Source: Toxorhynchites rutilus septentrionalis
Lineage: Eukaryota; Arthropoda; Insecta; Diptera; Culicidae
Direction of reading: 5' to 3'
Assembly: GCF_029784135.1 (NCBI RefSeq)
Contig: NC_073746.1
Coordinates: 58,130,097-58,194,096, forward strand
Length of the DNA: 64,000 nucleotides
This document shows, piece by piece, positions 34,161 through 44,329 of the stretch. How positions within the stretch are numbered: the stretch's first letter is position 1; each line of letters opens with the position of its first letter. The notes below the pieces were generated by a model that was not told where the DNA came from, did no database searches, and saw only the letters and a program-made list of their open reading frames with translations. Made by a program: the position numbers and the translations under genes.

Positions 34161-34437
34161 GCGGTGCACCCGTGGCCGAGTGGTTAGCGTCTCACATTAT
34201 CATGCCGGGTGTTCGGGTTCGATTCCCGTTCTGGCCGGAGGATTTTTCATCAAAGAAATTTCCTTCGGCTTGCACTGTGATCACGCGTATTCAAGAGCTT
34301 GCCTCTCGGAATACATTCAAGGCGTGTTATTTGGCTTAAGAAATCTCAACTAAGTATTAATAAATGGCGCTAGTTAATGCATACGTTGAGACGACAAAAG
34401 TTTCACAGGGAACGTTAACGCCATTCAAGAAGAAGAA
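34161..34437 (+). mobile_element. tRNA-headed SINE (family A), full length
   Basis: It matches the copy at 5234 over its whole length: box A GTGGCCGAGTGGTTAGCG, box B GGTTCGATTCC, body, and tail TTCAAGAAGAAGAAG. It follows a TA dinucleotide run (34139-34155). No clear target duplication was seen. Confidence 0.88.
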
Positions 34438-34547
34438 GCCTTGTAAAGAATCATATCTCATTTGAGGCTTTTCGGCACATATTCCAACTTCAATTACCTT
34501 GTGTTTGCTATGGTATTGACTTCAACTTTTGGTACTTTTGACGATTA

Positions 34548-35001
34548 CAGGTAAACTTCGATATAACGTACATTTCACTTTCAAAATTGTACGTTGTATC
34601 GAATTGTACGTTATATCGAAGCATAATAAAGTACTCACAAACGTAGTCTATAATCCATTATTGCGTTGCTGTTTTAGTAAAGTTAATGAATAACTTCAAT
34701 CAGAAGACGAAGCCAGCCTTTCTCATGATGTTTTCCTTCGTACTGTTGATTAAAGATTGATTCATTTAGAAGCCGGAATCACAAAACCAGCTGTATTTCG
34801 GGATTTATTGAAGGTACAAAACTTGTTTTAGCATCACAATACAGGTAATTCATTGTTTCATCAGAAAAAAAATATTGAAAAAACTTTTCCTTTACACTTT
34901 GGAAATGTGTACGTTATATCGAGGTAAAATGTACGTTATATCGAGTGACGCTATATCGAGGGTACGTTATAAAGAGGGTACGTTATATCGAAGTTTCCCT
35001 G
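34548..35001. mobile_element. pogo/Tigger-like MITE with repeated TACGTTATATCGA motifs
   Basis: The ends CAGGTAAACTTCGATATAAC and, inward from 35001, CAGGGAAACTTCGATATAAC differ at one site and continue GTAC. They are flanked by TA (34546-34547 and 35002-35003). The motif TACGTTATATCGA or close variants occurs about eight times: three near the left end and five near the right. It is non-coding. Confidence 0.8.
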
Positions 35002-35009
35002 TACTTTGA

Positions 35010-37715
35010 AGATTGAATATAAGAGTTTGGAAATCGTAGTGTTAGCCGAACCGGCTCTCACGCGGGAAAATAATTCAAGAATAACAAAATTGCATTCACA
35101 TTACCATCGACTGATTTTAAATCGAGCAGTGTAAAGTTTTTTTCAACCTTTAAGTGCTCATCTGGTATCACTTGCTCATTCAATCCACTCCCAGCGGTAG
35201 TGGTATTGACAAAACACATTTGCATAAAACCAATCACGAAAGAAGTCGTGAAGAGCTGTGAACGGATGGAAAAAAACCTTCCGGAACAGAAATTTATGCA
35301 ACATCGTCGGACGTCGAGAATAAAAGGAAATTAAAATTTCTGTTTTCCTAAAAGCACTGCCTCGTCGAGAGGCTTCGAATCCCCCCATATCCCAGGGATT
35401 CGTTCGCGAGAGTGCCGTCAATTTTCATTTTTACTCCACGGCGCCATTGTTGTCTACGGTCTATTAGGTATTTGTACTCTCTGCGCAGTGAGCAATGCCG
35501 ACAGGATGGCGATGTATGTCGGAAGGTTCCGTTTTGCTCGTGAAAGAGCTTTTAATGTAGTGAAAGGAAATTGTTTATCTAATTAATATGTTCGCAAGAT
35601 TGTGGAGAACATCGGAGAGAGAAAACAACGGAGCGGAAACTTTCACTACTTCCACTGGCGAAGAATGCTAATATTTCAGCATTTCAGCTTGTGGATGGAC
35701 CATTTTTACCTGCAGGCATTGTTTAAATGGAAAGTTCGAGGATATGGGTGGGAGCGACAAACTAGCTGGAAATCAATTTATATTAAAATGATTTATCGTA
35801 TTGGAAGGCGTTTGGCCAGCGTATGTTCAATGATTTGAACACATGAACTGACATTCTTTCTCTTGTGATTAAAGATATGCGTGATATAGAGTTTTACCTA
35901 TCGCAGCTGCATTTATCTGTAAGTTCAAACTTAACCAATGACTGAACTCAGAAATCGTTAGTGTACGTCTACTTCCCAGAAGTTCACAACATAGAAACAA
36001 ACAAAACCACACTCTCGAACTAATTCCACTCGATTCATCCCGCATTCCACATGCGCATCTGCTCAAGGTACCGAGAAATACCTGGAGGATACTTTTTCCT
36101 AGATCAAATTAACAGCGTCGCCATCGAGCAACCGAACAAGGTTAGCATACTTATGAGCTCATGTACTCAAATAATAGACCACCATTGACCCAATTCTTGT
36201 GCTCACTGTTCACCGGGGGGAACAAAGAGCTGCACACATGACTAGAGCTCGACACTTGAGCCCGTCCTACACAAAGCCACAGCTACATATCTAGATATGC
36301 AAATATGGAAAAATACTGTAGATTTCACACTTGCCTCGCCGTTGAGCGGAATCAGCACGGGAAGAACGAGATACACGGCATAATGTCACTCTTTTTGGGC
36401 TATATTATGGGATGTTGCTTCCGCTCGAGTGGTTGTAAATTACGTAACGGCCCGTCCCAGAGTCTGGGATCAGAATTATACTGGTCCATTATTATGTAGA
36501 CATAATAGACGTGATGTGAATAATGTACCTCCCCCACCACCGGTGTGTTCTCGTTTTGTCGACGGATGGCATGGTGGGAGAAAAAGGGAAATGGGATTTT
36601 ATTCCTAGCTTTAGGGAGATTTCAGGATTGTAGAAGGGTGAATCTTTTTCGCTGGAATTTATTTGGTAACAGAAGGATTTTTCTGCTATCGGATCAAGTT
36701 AAGTATCAGGCTGAATGTATCAAATGGTAAATATTGTATGTCAGACTGTAGATCATCTGAAAGGTATTTCCACGTATTCTTTGGTTTTAGTTACACTACA
36801 GCTGCACCTGAATGTTTTGATTTTGTTTTGAAAACGAGACATTGATTTGCTGTTTTGTTGTGAGCTTCACACGTTAATGTGCGTATGTCAATATTTGATC
36901 ATATCTTATCCGTTCATTGCGTTTTTTAAAACCGAGTGAAATCTGTTTAATGCTCGAGTTACTTCTCCACTTCTTCATTAATTTCATCCTCATGATCCAG
37001 TCACTGGAATTTCTGCCCATTTCGTAGCAGTGTAGCTAATGATCTGTTCCTGTTGTTTGTTTTAAAAGAACTAATTGAAAAAACTAAATAACTGTCTGAA
37101 AAAATTGTCTGTGGTTCTTTTAATGCCAATAAAAAACTAAATCGGATGCTGAAGTAAAATCTTGTACTTGGAAGTTTAACAGCAAGACTCTAACGAACGT
37201 GGAAGGAGAAATGTAGAGATGGGTTTTGAGCAGCTTCCAGATTGAAAGAAAGCATGTCAGCAGCTCGAGGAGATATCCTTAAGAGATATCCTCTTTTGCT
37301 TGACAAATGTGCTAGAAGTTTCCTTATCCGGTGAGGAATTAGCATTTGCGGACAGAAACTTTTCGTTACAAACGTTGCACGCAAATATGTACGAGTAAGA
37401 GTGCCTGAAAAAAGATAAACCGCACATTACAGCACATAAAGGATGTTTAAAGTGTTGACTAGATTTTGAAAGCTGTAACTACAGCCGACAGGTACTTCAG
37501 TTGTGTCATGACAATGGAGTGGATCCGAAATCCAAAATTCGAAAGAAATTCAACCCACCTAACGTGGGATGAAAAGACAAGCTAGCGGTTTACTCCAAAA
37601 AATCTTCGGAATATTTTTGAATGTTAATTAAATTTTATCAAAACCTCACCGTAATAATGTCCATCTAACGATTCCGTTTCTTATTGATGGGTTAAACCTA
37701 ATCTATAACAAGGCT
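35010..37715. other. no gene recognised
   Basis: Several short open frames exist on both strands, but none has a recognisable motif, splice context or length above chance. No inverted repeats stand out. Confidence 0.35.
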
Positions 37716-37734
37716 ATAACAAGGCATTTATGCA

Positions 37735-37835
37735 ACAGCACCAGTAGATATGTGGATAGCGTGACCGTGTAAAACAGCCTTGCATTCCAGCCGACCTTAG
37801 TTCGATCCCCATTAATCTCATTTGGACTATTTTTT
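37735..37835 (+). mobile_element. possible third tRNA-like SINE, fragment
   Basis: GTGGATAGCGTGACCGTG resembles a box A region and AGTTCGATCCCC a box B, with GCATTCCAGCCGACC between them. The piece ends in a run of A near 37855. It differs from SINE families A and B. Assignment is by promoter-box pattern only. Confidence 0.45.
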
Positions 37836-38114
37836 TGTACAATCTCAAAAGGGATGAAAAAAAAAAAAGAAATGTATGTTCCCATACATACAAACATTTA
37901 AAAACATTTGAAGCAGATGCTTTTATTCGCTCATTTGACCATTCAGCACACGAAAGGGCATTTCTTCTGCCGAAAATGAAATATTTTCTGCCAACACTAG
38001 TTTGGGTGCACTGGTGAGAGTAGTTGAACTTTTTTGTGGCATCCTGTTGGCTCACTGAATCCTTGTTGTTGAAGGTACGACAAAGAGAACGAAGTCCGTT
38101 TGCGTCCACAATTT

Positions 38115-38325
38115 TGCACCCGTGGCCGAGTGGTTAGCGTCTCACATTATCATGCAGGGTGTTCGGGTTCGATTCCCGTTCTGGCCGGGGGATTTTTCGT
38201 CAAAGAAATTTCCTTCGACTTGGACTGTGGTCACGCGTATTCTAGAGCTCGCCCCTCAGAATACATTCAAGGCGTGTTATTTGGCTTAAGAAATCTCAAC
38301 TAATTATTAATAAATTACGCTAGTT
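38115..38325 (+). mobile_element. tRNA-headed SINE (family A), 3'-truncated
   Basis: It matches the copy at 5234 from the box A head through CTCAACTAATTATTAATAAA, then loses the last 60 bp or so and the AAG tail. A short local duplication, CGCTAGTTCGCTAGT, marks the break. Confidence 0.85.
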
Positions 38326-38339
38326 CGCTAGTAATGCTC

Positions 38340-41095
38340 ACATCAGCGCTTCAACAACTCCTAACACAATTAAATTTTTAAACACTTGTAACAAATTCAA
38401 CGCCCTTTGGGGATGTTTTGTTGGAACGCAATATTTGTCATACGTTCAGCGGAATAAATTTATAGCTCTTGTTCCAACTGAAACTCGTTCTCGTTTTAGA
38501 AATGAAATTAACCACATCTCAACTGAACATATTGGGCCCTCGAGGATTACCCTGGCCTTCCAGAGCTTATAAGAGAGTACCCACGAGTGTCACCTCCTGG
38601 CTCCCACCTCTTCGGTTCGCACTAACAACAACCGCGTAAGGCAAGTGTCTGTCATCGAGTGTGTTTCCTAAATTCAAGTAAATTATGTAAATGGCAAAAC
38701 TTTACACCGCTCATGATCCTGCGGTCGTAAACAAACGGCAACGATACGGAACAAATAAACAAACAAACAGACAGGAGATTACGGTCTTCATCAGCTCGCA
38801 TCCCGCTATCTTACTTTGCAAGTATTTCTATCCACTTCTACGGCTGGAAAGGGGTTCTTCGCAATTCTAATCCATGCTAAAGTCCTTCCGAAACTTGTCA
38901 AACTGCGCGCGCTCTCTCCCATACAAACAAGCTCGGCTTCAATTCCAAAGAAAACATCTTTTTCGGTGCTCCTTTCACCACCATCACTCCCAAATGTATG
39001 CATCATTATCCCTAAATTGCTCTTCCCGAACTCGGTAAACGTCTGGAGAAAATCGTCTTGTGTGAGCTGTTGTTTCTGATTGCGACCCATACTCATCAAC
39101 ATCCGCCGCCACCGTCTGCCCTCCGATCGGACGGGTTGACTAGCAAACTTACGACCTGTAATAAGATTGAAACTCACCGACCAGCACCAGCAGCAGCTGG
39201 ACGGATAGTGGGTTGTCGTGGGGTGAAATTGTTGCCTCCCAATCGTTCTAAACTCACCGGAAAGCTCTGCTACTCAACTTGATTCGAACACGTCCGAGCA
39301 GTAAAGATTCGAAATGTGATGCTGCTGGTTTTCGACTGCATCATCAGCCACTGAAGGGTGGAACAATAGAGTGTTTGGAAGTGTTGAGAAGGTGAGCAGG
39401 CGAGCAGGTGAAGTGCAAGGCGACGATTTGACTGTTCATCTCACGAGCTGTTCAAAGTTTTACCGTAAATAAGCACCGAGCAACGGTGACAACCAACCTG
39501 CAGGGAGTAGCAAAGCATCAAGAGTGGTTTAGCTACTACTTCTGCTTTCTGCTCGAATCTGACACGTATGCTCTGTTCCGTTGTAGTTTTGTTGAATACA
39601 AAATCCATGACAAGTGTGATGATGCACCGTCGACAATTTTACATAAGAGAGTATCTTGTATTCCAAAACATTCGAAGTTATGGAAACATTTCAATTCACT
39701 TCTTTGATGGGAAAATCATGATTGTGTACTCAGCGATTATAAACTCCACAGTCGGCAGTGAGCCCGAAATCAGTGTCAACTGTAATAGTGTTATAACATT
39801 GTAGAAAATCTCCCCCGTAAAGTCTGCACCCGAGCGTAAGATCAATACCGTGACGTCTCCATCTCTTCGACCATTGTTGACTCAATCTCATTTTCCAATT
39901 ATCGGTCATTCCGGGTTGCACTTTTTCCATCGCGCACTCAAGAGGTTGGGGGCGAAGAAACACGTCCAACGAGCATAAAATATCACTCCTGATAGGATGT
40001 GCCCGTGAAGAACACAGACGCGCACTAAAACAACTAGGACCCCGGATCAATTTAGTTCTTATTTAGTTCAAATTAAATTACTCCTCGCTGATGAAGCAAT
40101 TTCCCGAAGACAATGGCGCGGTTAGAAATCCACCGTCGATGCTGCGAAGGATGACGATGATGCTCGTGAGCTTAGATTGGGTTTTTTGTTTGCGTTGCAG
40201 ACGTGCAATCAACATCACATCGAATTTTCTTATACGCTTTGTGTTTTTTGTTCGCTGCTGAAATGATCGATGTTATTTCTTTTGATTTATCGTTGAAATC
40301 GTCTCAATCATAGCGCACACATACAGACTGTCCCATATCAACATGCTTTTGACGTAGGACTACGTCTTTGATTTCTATATAGGTGGGTTACCCTACGAAA
40401 AATGTAACGTTTATTAAGAGTTTTCAAATGCATATTACGCTGAATCGTTCTTACGATATATATTATAATATATACCGTTAGACGGTAAATTTATCCAGCA
40501 TTTTTTTCGTCTGAGACATCAACAGTGAAAATAATAAAACAAGTGAACAATTCAACAAATACGAGAGGTATGATTTGCGAGCGGATGCGATAGTAAATAA
40601 TGTATTATGCATTCTTTCTTCCAACTTCGTTCCCATGAATGTTGTATGTAACAGAAAATTGCGTGCAACAATTCGTTCTATCTAATAAATTAGCAAGATG
40701 TTAAAGTAATCAGATGCAAGATTTCATGCATCACTTAAACTTCATTCAAGATTTCATCAAAGCAAGTAGGGAAGTGTCACCCATACAGTGATCTTTCGTT
40801 AATGAGGAGGAGGCAGTGATTATCATTCGAAAACTTATTGAGATAGGCATTACATCGCATCACATAAATGAAACGAAATGAAATATTAATATTCTTCTAT
40901 TCATAATTATCAATGACTCTATTCCTTCTATGATAGATTGAGCAGTAGAGCCAACAAGACTTGATTTTGATAGTCTGCAAATGAACTTAATTTCACCGAA
41001 AAATCTACTGCTCCCGACAATGGAAAGAGATCACAATACCATAGCTATCCATTAAGCCGTTATATGCCAAGCGTTCGAAAAATCGAACAGTAACT
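38340..41095. other. mostly unrecognised; one weak ORF candidate
   Basis: The minus strand at 39177-38806 has a 123-codon frame with MSMGRNQKQQLTQDDFLQTF and an AG acceptor-like site just upstream (TTATTACAG). It looks more protein-like than most frames here, but no family is recognised. Near 40350-40365 is a perfect-armed GACGTAGGACTACGTC. The rest shows nothing. Confidence 0.25.
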
Positions 41096-41099
41096 TCGA

Positions 41100-41582
41100 T
41101 AATTTTTCATGGCTTTGGAAAGCAACCATATGGTAAAGTTTTGGCATCAAATGATAGCTTAGTCTATTAGCTACACCTTCTACCAATTTCATTTGAATTT
41201 GTATCACTTTATTGGACATAAAATCGGTTTAAAATAACTATGTGCGGAAAGTACATAACCTCACATAACCTAACAAAAAACAAAACCTTACAAATTTTAG
41301 AAATATGTAAACTTTTCTACAATATTACGTTGATAAAAGATTACACATTGTGATGTAGAAAAAAACCATTGGAATGAACCTCCTACAGCAACAAAAATGT
41401 TGGTTTTGACCAATGTTTTTGTTTGGCGCTTTTTTATTTTTTTGTCATTTTTCGGAAAACGGAAGAACAGAAAAAAATAATTCTTGAAGATTGGGGTTTC
41501 TGTAACGCCAACAATCAGAATGACACCAATGGCTTTTGTTTAAAAAAATATTTTTACAGCTTGGTCGTTGATAGGTTAAAAA
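41100..41582 (-). repeat. inverted partner of the repeat at 5803-6125
   Basis: On the minus strand it reads, in order, CGACCAAGCTGTAAAAATAT, AACCCCAATCTTCAAGAATT, GAGGTTCATTCCAATGGTTT and AAGCTATCATTTGATGCCAA, parallel to the plus-strand copy at 5803. The two copies lie about 35 kb apart. Confidence 0.65.
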
Positions 41583-42007
41583 AGCAACTTCATGATTTCA
41601 TGTGTGTTTTACCTCAAAATATCACGAATTCGTGAGCACCTTCAACTTATTTTTTTGGTTCTTCCCCATAAATTTCATACTCAATGTAATCAATGAAAAT
41701 ATTTTTTTTGTTTACCGATTCACATATACCTCATCTACCATTCCACCCTGTTGTGTGTCCCACTGATATTCATTAATCATTTTCAGTTCGACAGTTAAAT
41801 TTCCGGCTAGAAGCTTATAGTCTTTCTCTGTTCGTTACAAACCGTTTAAAAGTTATGAGTACATACAACAAACTTTTCAGGGATACTATTTAGAGTTTCA
41901 AAAGATTTAAACTAATAGATGTATGAACAGTGAAAAGAATTACATTTAAAATAACTAAGTGTTCTGAATAATCACAGTCCTACGTCAAACTTCCGTCCGT
42001 GTCTCTT

Positions 42008-42539
42008 ATTTTCATGTTTTCATATTTTCATATTTTCATATTTTCATATTTTCATATTTTCATATTTTCATATTTTCATATTTTCATATTTTCATATTTT
42101 CATATTTTCATATTTTCATATTTTCATATTTTCATATTTTCATATTTTCATATTTTCATATTTTCATATTTTCATATTTTCATATTTTCATATTTTCATA
42201 TTTTCATATTTTCATATTTTCATATTTTCATATTTTCATATTTTCATATTTTCATATTTTCATATTTTCATATTTTCATATTTTCATATTTTCATATTTT
42301 CATATTTTCATATTTTCATATTTTCATATTTTCATATTTTCATATTTTCATATTTTCATATTTTCATATTTTCATATTTTCATATTTTCATATTTTCATA
42401 TTTTCATATTTTCATATTTTCATGTTTTCATATTTTCATATTTTCATATTTTCATATTTTCATATTTTCATATTTTCATATTTTCATATTTTCATATTTT
42501 CATATTTTCATATTTTCATATTTTCATATTTTCATATTT
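42008..42539. repeat. octamer satellite (TTTTCATA)n
   Basis: This is about 66 copies of the 8-mer TTTTCATA over some 530 bp, with only two obvious variants (TTTTCATG at 42011 and 42420). It reads as an FSYFHIFI repeat in one frame, which is an artefact. Its right edge overlaps the stop codon of the DD41D transposase. Confidence 0.97.
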
Positions 42540-43880
42540 GTCCACCTAGGGCTTCCTCGCATACCTTGATCAGGAACAGGTAATTTTCGATGACTTTTTG
42601 GCACATATGGGGCGGTATCTCGGTCATAACTTCACGAATGTTGTCTTTCAAATGTTCAAGAGTTTGCGGAGAGTTGGCATAGACACGGTCTTTCGCATAA
42701 CCCCACAAAAAAAAGTCTAGCGGGTTCAAATCGCATGATCTGGACGGCCAATTGGCATCACCAAAACGCGAAATTATGCGTCCCTCAAATTTCGTTCGCA
42801 ATATGGCCATGTTCGGTCGTGTTGTGTGGCACGTGGCGCCGTCCTGCTGAAACCACATGTCATCCGTAACCTTATCTTCAATTTGTGGCAAAAAAATCGG
42901 TTAACATGCGGCCATAGCGCTCACCATTCACAGTTACCGTCTCGCCGTCCTCATTTTCAAAGGAATACGGCCCGATGACTCCACCAGACCATGATGCGCA
43001 CCAAACAGTGACTTTTGGCGGATGCAATGGCCTCTCAACAATCACGTGTGGATTTTCTGAGCCCCATAAATGGAAATTTTGGGTGTTCACATAGCCACCG
43101 AGCTCGAAATGTGCCTCATCGCTGAAGAAAATTTGATGCGAAAATTCAGCATTTTGCAGCTGTTGTTCGTTCACCCAATCGACGTATGCCCGACGCATTC
43201 CATGGTCACCACGCTCTAATTTTTGTACCAGTTGGACTTTATATGGATGTAGGTGCAAGTCCAAATGCAAAATTCGCCACAATGATGTGTTTGACAAGCT
43301 CAATTGCTGAGCACGCCGTGGAATCGAAACATTCGGGTCATCCTCCACACTGACAGCAACAGCAGCAATATTTTCGGCCGAACGCACATTACGATGATGC
43401 ACAGGTTTCACAATATCCGCTACGGATCCAGTTTGTTCGAATTTACGCACTACATTAGCGATTGTGTGCTCTGTAGGCCGTCCATGACGACCAAAATCCG
43501 TCCGTAATGCTCGAAAAACATTTGCCGGTTTTCATCATTTTTATTGTATAATTTAACAAAATTAACACGTTGTGCGATGCTAAAACGGTGCACCCGTTTG
43601 GTCGTGTGGTTAGCGTCTCACATTGTCATGCCGGGTGTTCGGGTTCGATTCCCGTTCTGGCCGGAGAATTTTTCGTCAAAGAAAATTCCTTCGACTTGCA
43701 CTGTGGTCACGCGTATTCAAGAGCTTGCCCCTCGGAATACATTCAAGGCGTGTTATTTGGCTTAAGAAATCTCAACTAAGTATTAATAAATGACGCTAAT
43801 TAATGCATACGTTGAGACGGCAAAAGTTCCACAGGGAACGTTAACGCCATTCAAGAAGAAGCGATGCTAAAACGATCCAT
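42532..43880 (-). pseudogene. Tc1/mariner transposase DD41D (rosa-like), split by a SINE
   Basis: The ATG at 43880 starts MDRFSIAQRVNFVKLYNKN once the SINE at 43588-43860 and one copy of its duplication are ignored. A 1-nt loss in a T run near 43520 shifts frame before RALRTDFGRHGRPTEHT. The catalytic half has FSDEAHFELGG (first Asp), then a second 1-nt loss in a T run near 42890, FQQDGATCHT (second Asp), and SCDLNPLDFFLWGY with the third Asp 41 residues on. DD41D spacing is that described for rosa-type elements. The stop TGA is at 42534-42532, inside the first repeat of the octamer array. The 3' terminal repeat is missing. It is inactive. Confidence 0.88.
43588..43860 (+). mobile_element. 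tRNA-headed SINE (family A), full length with 14-bp TSD
   Basis: This is a family A copy whose box A reads GTTTGGTCGTGTGGTTAGCG, more diverged than the others, with box B GGTTCGATTCC intact and tail TTCAAGAAGAA. The flanking duplication GCGATGCTAAAACG is perfect (43574-43587 and 43861-43874). It is inserted within the first codons of the DD41D transposase, in opposite orientation. Confidence 0.92.
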
Positions 43881-44089
43881 ATTGTAAAATGGCAGACATT
43901 CAACTAACGCTATGTCGCTTTGGTTGACAGCTATTTCAAACGGTTGTCAGCGCAGGGCTGTATACTTTCGGAAGCCCGAAATGGAAAACCCTGTATTATC
44001 AGCACATGTTTCATTTTATTTTATGAAACTGCATGCGGTAGTTTGACTGCATCTAAACTTCGTTTCGACGTTCTAAACTGGGATATGAG

Positions 44090-44310
44090 TTTTGTAATTT
44101 CGAAAGCGCGAGCATTACGTTTGGGGTGTAAGGTTCTCTAAAGCTCTAAAACTGCTTTAAAAGAAAACTATTAAAATCACAAAAATCCAAAAAAATCTAG
44201 TATTGGTCGATCGACACTCTTCTTTTCTCTCTGAGGGGAGGCTGCCATACAAATGAAACACAAATTTCTGCATAACTCGAGAACTAATAAAGTAAATGGA
44301 ACCAAATTTG
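44090..44310 (+). repeat. dispersed repeat fragments shared with 53.4, 55.4 and 60.96 kb
   Basis: TTTCGAAAGCGCGAGCATTACG (about 44098) resembles 53403 and, inverted, 55410. GGCTGCCATACAAATGAAAC then CACAAATTTCTGCATAACTC (44239-44280) matches 60968-61010 almost exactly. No coding capacity. Confidence 0.6.
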
Positions 44311-44329
44311 GGATGTAAGGGTTTTGGGT

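Noticed and set aside
41999..42583. Plus-strand 194-codon frame with an FSYFHIFI repeat
   Set aside because: It is the translation of the TTTTCATA octamer array and has no independent coding signal.
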